From contig NZ_CAXBDD010000011.1 of assembly GCF_963974515.1 (NCBI RefSeq), positions 1 to 64,000 on the forward strand: 64,000 nucleotides of DNA. The letters are read 5' to 3'. Each line of letters starts with the position of its first letter. The stretch's first letter is position 1. Origin of the DNA: Sunxiuqinia sp963974515. Lineage in GTDB: Bacteria > Bacteroidota > Bacteroidia > Bacteroidales > Prolixibacteraceae. A program made the translations under genes and the position numbers. The notes under the pieces are model-generated. The model saw only the letters and a program-made list of their open reading frames with translations, did no database searches and was not told the DNA's origin. Shown here in pieces: positions 55,060 to 64,000 of this stretch.

Positions 55060-56631
55060 ATGCAAGTTTTAAATTTTGACACCATTGTCATTGGTAGCGG
55101 CCTGGCAGGTTTGTCTGCCGCCTACCATGCTTCCAAATACGGAACTGTGGCTATCATTACAAAATCGCAGCTCGACACGAGCAATTCTTATTACGCCCAA
55201 GGCGGAATCGCCGGGGCTATCGACAAGGAAGACTCTCCAGAATTACACCTACACGACACGATTGTTGCCGGGCGGGGCCTTTGCGAAGAAGAGGCCGTCA
55301 GAATCCTTGTAACCGAAGGGCGCGAACGAATTCTAGAGCTGATCGATATGGGAATGAAATTTGACCAGATGGAAGGCAACTATGTTCTGGGGCTGGAAGG
55401 CGGACACAGCAAGCGCCGAATTTTGCATTCCGGAGGAGACGCCACAGGTAAGGAAATTACTGGTTTTATGCTGCAAAAAGTTCGGGAACAAAAAGACATC
55501 ACTTCATTTGAATATACAGCCGTTACTAAACTCCTGATCGAAAACAGTCAATGCTGTGGCGTTCAGGCCATCGACTTTCCTTCGGGAAAAAATATCATTT
55601 TCAAGGGCAAAGCCAGCATTTTGGCAACCGGCGGCCTCTCGCGGCTATTCAGCCGAACCACCAACCCACACACCGCAACTGGCGACGGCATTGCCTTGGC
55701 CTATGAAGCAGGAGCGCAACTGGCGGACATGGAATTCATCCAGTTTCACCCATCGGCTCTTTACTTGAAAGACCAGGATGCCTTTTTAATCAGTGAAGCC
55801 GTTCGGGGCGAAGGAGCGTGGCTGCTGAATACAAATGGCGAACGTTTCATGAAAGATATTCATCCGCTGGCCGAACTGGCTCCCCGGGACATTGTGGCCT
55901 TTTCGATTTACAAGCAGATGCAAAAACAACAAAGTCCGCACATCTACCTGTCGATGAAACATTTGGATGCGACCAAAACGAAAGCACGTTTTTCAACCAT
56001 TTATAATAAGTTGAAAGAATACGGGTACGACATGACCGCCGACCTGTTGCCTATTGCTCCCGCGGCCCATTACATGGTTGGAGGTATTAAAACCGATTTG
56101 AATGGAGAAACCAACATTCCGGGTCTTTTTGCCTGTGGTGAAGTAGCCTCCACCGGAGTGATGGGCGCGAACCGATTGGCCAGTAACTCATTGCTCGAAT
56201 GCCTTGTTTTTGGGAAAAGAGCCAGTGAGCAAGCCGCCAAACGAAAACCAAACGAACTCAGTCAAGCGGAGCAACAACCTCTGACCAACGACATCAAAAA
56301 TGAACAGGCCTTCCTGGAGATCAAAAATGAAATAGCCGATTTGATGTCGCAAAAGGTGGGCATTGTCCGCAGCGGGGAAAAGCTTCGCGAAACGATTGCA
56401 CAGCTTGAAGCTATTGGACAACAGATTCCGCGAACAATCTCCGACTACAACGAACTGAAAACCTGGCACATTCAACAAATCTGCCTGTTAATTGCCCAAT
56501 CTGCGCTTCTGCGCGAAGAGAGCCGGGGTGGGCATATCCGCGAAGACTTTCAGCACGAATCACCTGATTTCAGGCTGCATATCATTCAACAAAAGAATCA
56601 AGAACCTTTTTTTATTCCGATTCAAAAATGA
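55060..56631 (+). CDS. nadB: L-aspartate oxidase
   Basis: 523 residues. FAD-binding GSGLAGLSAAYHASKYG (~13-29), SYYAQGGIAGA, the substrate segment GGHSKRRILHSGGDATG, EFIQFHPSALY, and active-site SEAVRGEGAWLLN. The C-terminal helical domain has RTISDYNELKTWHIQ and ESRGGHIREDF. It oxidises aspartate to iminoaspartate for quinolinate formation, the first step of NAD synthesis. Its TGA overlaps the nadC ATG (56628-56631). The quinolinate synthase gene nadA is not in the window. Confidence 0.96.
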   Translation: MQVLNFDTIVIGSGLAGLSAAYHASKYGTVAIITKSQLDTSNSYYAQGGIAGAIDKEDSPELHLHDTIVAGRGLCEEEAVRILVTEGRERILELIDMGMKFDQMEGNYVLGLEGGHSKRRILHSGGDATGKEITGFMLQKVREQKDITSFEYTAVTKLLIENSQCCGVQAIDFPSGKNIIFKGKASILATGGLSRLFSRTTNPHTATGDGIALAYEAGAQLADMEFIQFHPSALYLKDQDAFLISEAVRGEGAWLLNTNGERFMKDIHPLAELAPRDIVAFSIYKQMQKQQSPHIYLSMKHLDATKTKARFSTIYNKLKEYGYDMTADLLPIAPAAHYMVGGIKTDLNGETNIPGLFACGEVASTGVMGANRLASNSLLECLVFGKRASEQAAKRKPNELSQAEQQPLTNDIKNEQAFLEIKNEIADLMSQKVGIVRSGEKLRETIAQLEAIGQQIPRTISDYNELKTWHIQQICLLIAQSALLREESRGGHIREDFQHESPDFRLHIIQQKNQEPFFIPIQK

Positions 56632-57473
56632 TGACCACCAACGAACTTGAAGCAGCCAGGACGCTAATCAACCTGGCACTGGAAGAAGATGTTGCTACCG
56701 GCGACATCACCACAGACAACCTGATTCCGGCGACCACACGGCGTAAGGCTTACATGATTGCCAAAGCCGACGGAGTTATAGCCGGACTGCCCCTCGCTGA
56801 AATGGTTTTTCGCCAGCTCGATGAAAGCCTGGTCTGGGAACCTCAGGTGAAAGAAGGCGCACGGGTAAGCAACGGAACCGTCTTGGTGCGCTTTGAAGCT
56901 TCGTACCGGGCCTTGCTGACTGCCGAGCGCACAGCGCTAAACTTCTTCCAACGCCTGTCTGGCATCGCCACCATGTCGGCCAAATACGCCGATGAAGTAA
57001 AAGGAACAAATACGGTGATTCTGGACACCCGTAAGACCCTCCCGGGATTCCGGATGCTAGATAAATATGCCGTCAGAACCGGAGGCGCAACCAACCACCG
57101 CATTGGCTTGTTTGATATGGTCATGATCAAAGATAATCACATTGAAGTAGCCGGAGGAATTACCCAGGCTGTGAAACAAATTAAGGCCAAAGTTCCTTCA
57201 AATATCAAAATCGAAGTGGAAACAACCAACCTGAAACAGGTAGAAGAAGCACTCGCTGCCGGTGCCGACATCATTATGCTCGACAATATGGACAATGAGA
57301 CCATGTTAAAAGCGGTTCAAGTCATCCAGGGAAAAGCCAAAGTTGAAGCTTCAGGCAACATGACACTGGAACGAATCAGGGGAGTAGCTTCTACAGGTGT
57401 GGATTACATCTCCATCGGAGCGCTTACACATTCGGTACAGGCCATGGATATTAGTCAGCGATTGGAAGAATAA
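56628..57473 (+). CDS. nadC: Nicotinate-nucleotide diphosphorylase (quinolinate phosphoribosyltransferase)
   Basis: 281 residues, usual length. EEDVATGDITTDNL near the start, AERTALNFFQRLSGIAT (~105), DTRKTLPGFRMLDKYAVRTGG (~143), HRIGLFDMVMIKDNH and IMLDNM mark the family and its phosphate/substrate sites. It makes nicotinate mononucleotide from quinolinate and PRPP. Translationally coupled to nadB by ATGA and followed one base later by coaX. Confidence 0.96.
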   Translation: MMTTNELEAARTLINLALEEDVATGDITTDNLIPATTRRKAYMIAKADGVIAGLPLAEMVFRQLDESLVWEPQVKEGARVSNGTVLVRFEASYRALLTAERTALNFFQRLSGIATMSAKYADEVKGTNTVILDTRKTLPGFRMLDKYAVRTGGATNHRIGLFDMVMIKDNHIEVAGGITQAVKQIKAKVPSNIKIEVETTNLKQVEEALAAGADIIMLDNMDNETMLKAVQVIQGKAKVEASGNMTLERIRGVASTGVDYISIGALTHSVQAMDISQRLEE

Positions 57474-57474
57474 A

Positions 57475-58209
57475 ATGAATTTAGTTATTGATATCGGAAA
57501 CAGCCGCATCAAACTGGCACTGTTCAGTGAACGTGATCTCATGTTTAACGTACCGCTGGACGAACTGAAGCCGGAACACATTCAGGTTCTGCTGAATGAA
57601 CACGATGACCTGAAGAACGCTATTGTTTCCTCCGTCCGCGAATATCCCGAAGAGCTAAGGAGCTTCCTTGAAAACTCATTTGAAAACTTTATTGAGCTGA
57701 ACGCTAACACGCCTGTGCCAATTACCAATTGTTATGAAACACCGGAAACGCTGGGCAAAGACCGACTGGCTGCTGCTGTTGGTGCCATCGAACTGTTTCC
57801 CGGCAAAAATGTATTGGTGATTGATGCGGGCACCGCAATCACCTATGAAATTGTAACCGCAGAAAACGAATACCTGGGTGGAAACATATCGCCGGGTCTG
57901 GCAACACGATTCAAGGCACTTCATCAGTTCACCGGGAAACTCCCTCTTCTTCAGCCAACTGATGATTTTCCAGTACTGGGCACAAATACACAATCGGCCA
58001 TTCAGGCGGGAGTGCAGGTTGGCTTATTGTTCGAGGTTCAACAATACATTGATTACTTTAACACTATTTACGAAAATTTAGAAATCATTATTACTGGGGG
58101 CGATGCTAAATTCTTTGATAAGAAGTTAAAAAATTCCATCTTTGTACACTTTAATTTAACGCTCATCGGTTTAAACAGAATTCTGGAATATAATGTTAAG
58201 AAAACTTAG
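57475..58209 (+). CDS. coaX: Type III pantothenate kinase
   Basis: 244 residues from ATG 57475 (MNLVIDIGNSRIKLALF), one base after the nadC stop; the longer open frame overlaps nadC and is rejected. The ASKHA phosphate loop DIGNSRIKL (6-14), the LGKDRLAAAVGA segment, the catalytic Asp in LVIDAGTAITYE and GGNISPGLATRFKAL are all present. It starts CoA synthesis by phosphorylating pantothenate. Its end overlaps the next gene by 17 bases. Confidence 0.94.
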   Translation: MNLVIDIGNSRIKLALFSERDLMFNVPLDELKPEHIQVLLNEHDDLKNAIVSSVREYPEELRSFLENSFENFIELNANTPVPITNCYETPETLGKDRLAAAVGAIELFPGKNVLVIDAGTAITYEIVTAENEYLGGNISPGLATRFKALHQFTGKLPLLQPTDDFPVLGTNTQSAIQAGVQVGLLFEVQQYIDYFNTIYENLEIIITGGDAKFFDKKLKNSIFVHFNLTLIGLNRILEYNVKKT

Positions 58210-59473
58210 AGGAATCTTCATCAGTGGATTATTCATTGTCATTGGTTTGACTTCATCCGCACAAAATAATAACACATCATCGCCATTTTCACGTTTCGGA
58301 TTAGGTGACCTTCACCCTTACTCCTACGGACGTTTTGCCGGCATGGGTGGTGCATCGCTGGGAAGCCGGCACCAGGTGCAGATCAATACGGCCAACCCGG
58401 CATCGTACGGTGCGATCGACAGTTTATCTTTTATCTTTGAGTTTGGTGCCGACGGCCGGATCTCGGAATACAAGTCTGAAACTAATAAATTTACGACCAA
58501 CGATTTCAACTTCAGGTATTTCTCCTTCAGTTTCCCGGTGACCCGTTGGGCTGCGGCAACCATGGGTGTTTCGCCCTATGCGGATAAAGGCTATGAGATT
58601 TATGTCGAAGAAAATGAACCCGGCATTGGACGGGTTGGATACAGCTACTTTGGAACAGGAACACTATCCAAGGCCTACTTTGGTGCGGGCTTTAACCTGA
58701 CCGATGCGCTTTCGGTGGGAGCCAACGTGTACTACCTATTTGGCACACTCAATCAGAATAACTCCATTTATTTCATTGATGACCAGGAACAATATGGATT
58801 CAGTGAAACAGAACAAACCCGCTTGCGTGATTTTGCCTATCTGCTTGGTGCTCAGTATGATATCAAGTTTAAAAATAACCAATTCTTAACCCTCGGCGTC
58901 ACATTTGAGAAAAAAGCCAATTTCACAGCTTTCCACACCTTGAATCAGCAGAAAGTTTTGAATTACGCTGGAAGTGTTCTGACCGACTCAATTAAGACAA
59001 TTATTGATGACCCTGGTAAAATACAGTTGCCTTCAAGTTTTGGAGTTGGCGTTTCCTATACCCGGCTAAACAAACTGGAGGTTAATGCCGACTACTATTT
59101 TTCGAAATGGAGCGATGCCCGCTTTTATGGCAGTGCGGTTCCTGAATTGACTAACCAAACCCGGATCAGTCTGGGAGCAGAATATATTCCAGAAGAAGCC
59201 TCGATCCGAAGTTACTTTAAACGTGTGCGTTATCGGGCCGGATTCCACATCGACAAATCACACTTAAAAATTAATAACCAGCAACTTAACGAAACTGGCA
59301 TGAGTTTTGGTGTTGGATTACCAGTCACGCGTTCTAAGTCAACGATCAATTTAGCTGTAGAATTTGGTAGGAGGGGAACCATCAAGGATAACCTGATTCG
59401 GGAAAATTATACCAAAATAAGCTTATATTTGAACTTGTTTGACCGATGGTTTGTCCAACGCAAATTTGACTAA
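58193..59473 (+). CDS. Outer-membrane beta-barrel protein (FadL/OMPP1-like)
   Basis: 426 residues. Signal peptide (FISGLFIVIGLTSSAQ), then a mature start NNTSSPFSRFGLGDLHPYSYG and GMGGASLGSR, followed by many alternating amphipathic strands rich in aromatic/Gly residues to the final LYLNLFDRWFVQRKFD. The layout is that of a barrel of the FadL/OMPP1 type found in this same cluster in Bacteroidota. The substrate is unknown. It begins inside the end of coaX, so it is translationally coupled. Confidence 0.78.
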   Translation: MLRKLRGIFISGLFIVIGLTSSAQNNNTSSPFSRFGLGDLHPYSYGRFAGMGGASLGSRHQVQINTANPASYGAIDSLSFIFEFGADGRISEYKSETNKFTTNDFNFRYFSFSFPVTRWAAATMGVSPYADKGYEIYVEENEPGIGRVGYSYFGTGTLSKAYFGAGFNLTDALSVGANVYYLFGTLNQNNSIYFIDDQEQYGFSETEQTRLRDFAYLLGAQYDIKFKNNQFLTLGVTFEKKANFTAFHTLNQQKVLNYAGSVLTDSIKTIIDDPGKIQLPSSFGVGVSYTRLNKLEVNADYYFSKWSDARFYGSAVPELTNQTRISLGAEYIPEEASIRSYFKRVRYRAGFHIDKSHLKINNQQLNETGMSFGVGLPVTRSKSTINLAVEFGRRGTIKDNLIRENYTKISLYLNLFDRWFVQRKFD

Positions 59474-59503
59474 TTAAAAAAATGTAATTAAAATATATTG
59501 ATC

Positions 59504-61138
59504 ATGAAACCTTTATTTTCCAAAACAATCTTGCTTACTGTAGCACTCGTAGCGATGACAAGCTATACCGTTATTGCGCAGAGAGTTATCAAGGGCACCG
59601 TTTACCGGGGAGGTGAACCTGCCGCCGGGGTCACTGTTGAAGCCCACAGATCATCGGGTACTTTTATGACCAGCTTTGATGGCAAATATGAAATAGAAGT
59701 CAGTGACAAGTCGAAATACATCGAATTTACCTTCATCGATGACCGAAGAAAACTGGACATCGAGGGAAACAACAGCAACGTGATTAACTTTAGTTTCGAT
59801 GGCGAAATTCCTGTCAAAGGTAAAGGAGTTGTTGTTGAAGGAGGCGTTGATCTGCGCACTAGCGAGGAACTGGTGAAAGCAAAAGAGCGCGACTTCATGA
59901 CTAACTTGTCCATGTACGACCAGTTCTACAAGCAGGATGATTACGAGTCGGCTTTGGAACCTTGGAGAAAAGTCTACTACAAATACCCAAAGTCAACCAT
60001 AAACTTATACATCCATGGTGGCAGAATGTATGAAGCATTCATTGAGAATACCAGTGACTGGAGCGAAAAAAATACCCTGATTGACTCGCTGATGTCCATC
60101 TATGAAAAACGGATTACCTACTTTAATCAAGAAGGATATGTTCGTGGACGCCAAGGGACTGACCTATTGAAATTTAAATTGGCCAATGAAAACCTGGATG
60201 ACGATCAGCTGAAATCAATTTTGAAAGAAGGCTACAGTTTGTTGGAACAATCCATTGAACTCGAAAAAAATCAAACCGAGGCTGCCGTATTGGTTGTTTT
60301 TATGCAGGCTACAAAACGTTTGTTCCTGATGGGCGAACTACCGAAAGAAAAAGTGGCAGCAAACTACCAGAAAGCTTCTGCGATTGTAAATAACTACCTG
60401 AAAGAAGAGCCAGACAGCGAAAAATATACCACCTCAAAAGAATTGATCGATGGCTTATTCCAAACCAGTGGTGCTGCGGACTGTGAAGCACTGATTGCAC
60501 TTTACGAACCCCAGTTTGAGCAAATTTCTCAGAATGTAGACGAACTGAAAAAAATGCTTCGGATTCTGGAACGCCGGGATTGTACCGACAGTCCGTTATT
60601 TGCTCAAGCGTCAGATAGACTTTATGACCTGGATCCTTCAGCAGAAGCGGCGTTTAACATGGCCCGCCTATTTGTCAAGCGCGACCAGTTTGAGCGTGCA
60701 AAAGAATATTACAACAACGCCATAGAGGCAGAAACTGACAAGGAGTTGTTGGCCAAGTACTACTACGAGTTGGGCTTGTTCATTTTCGCCAAGGAACACG
60801 ACTTTCAAAAGTCACGCAACCTGGCCCGCAAAGCCATTGAGAACAACCCGAATTCAGGGCGCGCCTACATCCTAATTGGTGATATCTATGCGCAATATAG
60901 TAAACACTATGGCGAAACCGACGTCGAGCACCTGTCGCTTTACTGGTTGGCAACGGATTATTATCAGAAAGCAAAACGTGTCGATCCGGAAGTATTTACG
61001 CAAGCCAATGAAAAGATCAACATTTACAAACAGTATTTCCCAAACAAAGAAACCTTGTTCTTCGAAGGATATACGGAAGGACAAAGCTATAAAATTGGCA
61101 GCTGGATTAATGAAACAACAACCGTACGTGTTAAGTAA
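59504..61138 (+). CDS. Secreted TPR protein with carboxypeptidase-like domain
   Basis: 544 residues from ATG 59504 (MKPLFSKTILLTVALVAMTS); an earlier TTG is rejected. Signal peptide, then a carboxypeptidase regulatory-like beta-sandwich (RVIKGTVYRGGEPAAGVTVE..., ~28-110) and a long helical TPR region (~130-520; ALEPWRKVYYKYPKS, AEAAFNMARLFVKRDQFERAKEYYNNAIE, SGRAYILIGDIYAQYS). Likely a periplasmic or outer-membrane scaffold. Its end overlaps the lptC start by 29 bases. Exact role unknown, but the gene order is usual for the group. Confidence 0.85.
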   Translation: MKPLFSKTILLTVALVAMTSYTVIAQRVIKGTVYRGGEPAAGVTVEAHRSSGTFMTSFDGKYEIEVSDKSKYIEFTFIDDRRKLDIEGNNSNVINFSFDGEIPVKGKGVVVEGGVDLRTSEELVKAKERDFMTNLSMYDQFYKQDDYESALEPWRKVYYKYPKSTINLYIHGGRMYEAFIENTSDWSEKNTLIDSLMSIYEKRITYFNQEGYVRGRQGTDLLKFKLANENLDDDQLKSILKEGYSLLEQSIELEKNQTEAAVLVVFMQATKRLFLMGELPKEKVAANYQKASAIVNNYLKEEPDSEKYTTSKELIDGLFQTSGAADCEALIALYEPQFEQISQNVDELKKMLRILERRDCTDSPLFAQASDRLYDLDPSAEAAFNMARLFVKRDQFERAKEYYNNAIEAETDKELLAKYYYELGLFIFAKEHDFQKSRNLARKAIENNPNSGRAYILIGDIYAQYSKHYGETDVEHLSLYWLATDYYQKAKRVDPEVFTQANEKINIYKQYFPNKETLFFEGYTEGQSYKIGSWINETTTVRVK

Positions 61139-61706
61139 AAAAACACAACACCGATATTATAAAGGAAGCATTGCAATTCTCTTCATGGGAATTGCGATGC
61201 TTTTCTTTTCATGTGCCAACAAGATTGAAAAAATAAAAGAATTCTCATCCGGTGAAAACATGGCTGGCATCGAAGCTGAAAACTACGAGATGATCCATTC
61301 CGACTCCACAATTATTCGGTTTAAGTTAATCACTCCAAAACTCATTCGTTTCGACAAAGCCGAAGATCCCTTCATCGAGTTTCCGCAGGGGGTAGAGATT
61401 GAACGCTACAATGAGCAGATGGAGCAGATTGCCAGTATCACGTCAAACTATGCCCGATACTATGAGGTCGACGGCAAGTGGGAAGCGAAAAACAATGTGG
61501 TGGCCGTCAATCCACAAGGCGACACACTGAAAACTGAACATCTGATCTGGGAAGAAAAAAAAGCAAAGATCTATTCTGAACAATTTGTAAAAATCATACG
61601 TAAAGATCAGGTAATTACAGGTATTGGATTTGAGTCGGACCAAAATTTATCCAACTGGAAAATAAAGAATCCCAAAGGACCATTATATATCGATGTTCAA
61701 GAATAA
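61110..61706 (+). CDS. lptC: LPS export lipoprotein LptC
   Basis: 198 residues from ATG 61110 (MKQQPYVLSKKTQHRYY). Signal segment GSIAILFMGIAMLFFSC gives a lipobox cysteine, as in Bacteroidota LptC, instead of a membrane helix. The mature part is the LptC beta-jellyroll: HSDSTIIRFKLITPKLIRF, FPQGVEIERYNE, AKNNVVAVNPQGDTLKTEHLIWEEKKAKIYSE and GIGFESDQNLSNWKI. It passes lipopolysaccharide from the LptBFG pump to LptA. The longer open frame overlaps the TPR gene and is rejected. Confidence 0.92.
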   Translation: MKQQPYVLSKKTQHRYYKGSIAILFMGIAMLFFSCANKIEKIKEFSSGENMAGIEAENYEMIHSDSTIIRFKLITPKLIRFDKAEDPFIEFPQGVEIERYNEQMEQIASITSNYARYYEVDGKWEAKNNVVAVNPQGDTLKTEHLIWEEKKAKIYSEQFVKIIRKDQVITGIGFESDQNLSNWKIKNPKGPLYIDVQE

Positions 61707-61712
61707 CAGCGC

Positions 61713-62996
61713 ATGGAAATCGCAATCATTACCATCGTAACGACAATCATCTTCTCGGCCTTTTTCTCAGGCATGGAAATTGCCTTCGTTTCAGCCAATA
61801 AACTGCGGCTCGAAATGGACAAACAACAAAACTTCATCAGTGCCAGAATACTCTCCCTGTTCACAAAAAATCCGGGACAATATATTGCCACCATGCTGAT
61901 TGGAAATAACATTGCCCTGGTGATTTACGGAATCGCTTTTGCCAAATTGCTGGGCCCCATGTTTTACCGTTTTGTTCCAATCGACAGTCTGGTATTGCTG
62001 CTTCAAACGATTACGTCCACGCTTATCATCTTGTTTACAGCCGAGTTTTTTCCGAAAACACTTTTCCGAATCAATCCAAACACCCTTTTGCGTTTCTTCT
62101 CCGTTCCGGTGGCTTTTTTCTACTTCCTTTTTCTACCGATTACCAAACTGGTCATGGGGATCTCCCAATTTCTGCTGAATACGATCTTCAAATCTTCTTA
62201 TGACAAGAACATCAAAAAAAATGTTTTTAACCGGATTGATCTTGACCATTTTGTGAATGAGTCGGACGAAGACCAACAGCGCCGTGAGCACGAGCTGGAA
62301 AATGAAGTCAAACTGTTTCGCAACGCTTTGGACTTTTCGAAAATCAAACTCCGCGAAGTGATGGTTCCGCGTACCGAAATGGAAATCCTGGATATCAATT
62401 CCAGTATGGAAGACCTGATCCAGAAGTTCATTGAAACCGGCTATTCACGTATCCTGTTCTACCAGGATAACATTGATAACATCATTGGCTATATCCACCA
62501 CTCCACCATTTTTGCCAATCCCGGTTCGATCCGGTCAAACCTGAAAAAGGTGCTGATCGTCCCCGAAACGATGCCGGCAAGCAAACTGTTGAGCAAGTTC
62601 ATTTCGCAACACCGCAGCATCGCCATTGTAGTTGATGAGTTTGGGGGCACCTCAGGAATGGTGACCAGCGAAGATATACTGGAAGAAATTTTCGGAGAGA
62701 TTGAAGACGAACACGACACCATTGATTTCGTTGAACGGAAAATCAGCAGCAACGAATTTGTATTATCCGCCCGCATCGAACTGGATGACCTGAATGAAAA
62801 ATACAACCTCGGGTTTCCGGTCAAGGAAAACTATGAAACACTGGCTGGATTTATCCTGTTTCATCATGAAAGCATCCCAAAAATCAATACCGTCATCCAC
62901 ATTGATCACTACCGCTTCAAGATACTAAAAGCAAGCAATACCAAAATTGAGCTGGTAAACCTTAAGATATTGGACAACACCCAAAATAAAAAATGA
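61713..62996 (+). CDS. CNNM/CorC-HlyC family membrane protein with CBS domains
   Basis: 427 residues. An N-terminal DUF21 membrane part has about four helices (FSAFFSGMEIAFVSANKLRL marks the entry). Two CBS domains (~205-330; VMVPRTEMEILDI, GYIHHSTIF, VVDEFGGTSGMVTSEDILEEIFGEIEDEHD) follow, and a C-terminal CorC_HlyC domain (~345-420; LVNLKI end). The family handles magnesium/cobalt efflux or envelope tasks and includes GldE. It starts 7 bases after lptC. Confidence 0.92.
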   Translation: MEIAIITIVTTIIFSAFFSGMEIAFVSANKLRLEMDKQQNFISARILSLFTKNPGQYIATMLIGNNIALVIYGIAFAKLLGPMFYRFVPIDSLVLLLQTITSTLIILFTAEFFPKTLFRINPNTLLRFFSVPVAFFYFLFLPITKLVMGISQFLLNTIFKSSYDKNIKKNVFNRIDLDHFVNESDEDQQRREHELENEVKLFRNALDFSKIKLREVMVPRTEMEILDINSSMEDLIQKFIETGYSRILFYQDNIDNIIGYIHHSTIFANPGSIRSNLKKVLIVPETMPASKLLSKFISQHRSIAIVVDEFGGTSGMVTSEDILEEIFGEIEDEHDTIDFVERKISSNEFVLSARIELDDLNEKYNLGFPVKENYETLAGFILFHHESIPKINTVIHIDHYRFKILKASNTKIELVNLKILDNTQNKK

Positions 62997-63023
62997 ATCT
63001 TAAGGTTTAATTCCTAAAATTAC

Positions 63024-63031
63024 TATCTTCG
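63024..63031 (+). promoter_or_regulatory. Candidate -7 box of the foldase gene
   Basis: TATCTTCG is one mismatch from TAnnTTTG and lies 48 bases before the ATG at 63079. Confidence 0.3.
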
Positions 63032-63078
63032 TAGCTCGAAAAAAACAAGTAAATCATAATTCAATAATTATTAGTCAA

Positions 63079-64000
63079 TGGCTACATTACAAAACATAAG
63101 AAATCGGGGAGGATTGTTGGTAGCGATCATTATTGGTCTTGCGTTAGTTGCCTTCATTTTGGGCGATATCCTCAACTCTGGCAGTTCTTTATTACGGCCA
63201 AACCAAATGGAAGTTGCCGAAATAGATGGCGAATCTGTGCAGTACCCTGATTTCCAGCGGCAGGTTGAAGAGATGGCGGAAATCTACAAAATGAACACGG
63301 GAAGTACACAACTCGACGAAAACACGTGGGTGCAAATCCGCGAGCAAGCCTGGCAAAGTTTAGTACGCGAAATCGTGATGAGCGATATCTATGAAGATCT
63401 GGGATTGACCGTCACTTCTGACGAACTTTTTGACATGGTCCAGGGAAACAATCTTCACCCCATCATCCAACAGCTTTTTCGCAATCCACAAACCGGACAG
63501 GTTGATAAATCCGCGGTTCTTCAGTTCCTGAAATCGCTTGAATTGAATGCAACACCCCAGCAAAAAGCTTATTGGCTTTATATTGAAGAACAAATAAAAG
63601 ACGAACGCATTCAAACCAAATACAACAATCTGGTGCGTCAAGGCCTTTACTCCACAACAGCCGAAGCACAAAAAAGTCTGGAAGCCAAAAATCAGCAGAT
63701 GAATATCCAGTACATCCGCTTGCCTTACATTTCCATGCCCGACAGCGCCGTTGCAGTTTCTGAGGCTGAATTGAAGGAATACTACAACGAGCATCAGGAC
63801 AATTACAAGCAGGAAGAAAGCCGCACCATTGAATACATCACCTTCGATGTAAAAGCCACTGAGGCCGATGATGCTTCCACCCTGAAATGGATAGAAGATG
63901 CTAAGGATGAATTTGAAACGATCGCAGAGAACGAGCAATACATCAGTGTAAATTCCGATGTCCCCTTTGAAAATGTGTATCAGAAAAAAGAAGAGCTTTC
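63079..64000 (+). CDS. PpiD/SurA-like peptidyl-prolyl isomerase (partial, right edge)
   Basis: ATG 63079 begins MATLQNIRNRGGLLVAIIIG with one membrane helix (~12-30), then a SurA N-terminal-like helical domain with EIDGESVQYPDFQRQVEEMAE (~47-67) and VSEAELKEYYNEHQDNYK (~230). The frame is open to the window end for 307 codons, so parvulin domains should lie beyond the edge. It is an inner-membrane-anchored periplasmic chaperone for outer-membrane proteins. It ends the visible envelope cluster. Confidence 0.88.

Noticed and set aside
57397..57474. Longer start for coaX inside nadC
   Set aside because: The extra residues are a shadow of nadC; the conserved phosphate loop begins right after ATG 57475.

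Overview
The window reads as a chromosome segment of a Bacteroidota bacterium, most like the Bacteroidales/Marinilabiliales. The signs are -7 boxes of the TAnnTTTG type, starts without strong Shine-Dalgarno sites, DUF1573 and DUF4369-TlpA proteins, a lipoprotein LptC, a GSCFA protein, a branching enzyme of the eukaryote-like type, and a beta-propeller histidine kinase. No rRNA, tRNA, CRISPR array, intact insertion sequence or prophage was seen.

Region 1 (1-2.0 kb) holds a partial small alpha/beta-barrel-like protein, a short-chain dehydrogenase, and a small gene split by an in-frame TAG. A ~37 bp direct repeat stands just before the first two genes. Two matched 24 bp palindromes (ATTTAAGA-N8-TCYTAAAT) lie in the control region.

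Region 2 (2.0-20.6 kb) is a dense signalling island. It holds a CheY-like receiver, four histidine kinases with nearly the same kinase core but different sensor parts (membrane, PAS, coiled coil, beta-propeller), and a decayed fifth kinase. It also has a receiver-PP2C phosphatase, a STAS protein, an RsbW-like kinase, a FIST sensor, a PLP-dependent decarboxylase, an NTF2-like protein, an ABCG-type exporter and a lipoprotein. The likely logic is kinases to receiver-phosphatase to STAS/RsbW partner switching. The final target is not visible.

Region 3 (21-34 kb) is a glycogen/alpha-glucan operon read leftward (branching enzyme, GSCFA protein, debranching enzyme, GT4 synthase, GH57 amylase, phosphorylase), with a divergent GH3 enzyme.

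Region 4 (34-44.6 kb) holds katG, dihydrolipoyl dehydrogenase, a TlpA-like lipoprotein, MeaB, a DUF1573 protein, and a sensor kinase/OmpR-type regulator pair.

Region 5 (44.6-45.5 kb) appears non-coding but is highly structured: about seven short hairpins, then a mirror-symmetric array of a GAGTA core at a strict 21 bp period. It is the most unexplained DNA in the window.

Region 6 (45.5-54.7 kb) holds phosphofructokinase, a DUF1080 lipoprotein, an LDH2-type dehydrogenase and a tripartite RND efflux operon. Two intergenic spots (38.63 and 48.95 kb) carry AATGAC arrays at a 10-11 bp period.

Region 7 (55-64 kb) is a rightward cluster: nadB, nadC, coaX, an outer-membrane barrel, a TPR protein, lptC, a CorC/HlyC-type protein and a PpiD/SurA-like foldase running off the edge. 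It links NAD and CoA synthesis to the cell envelope.
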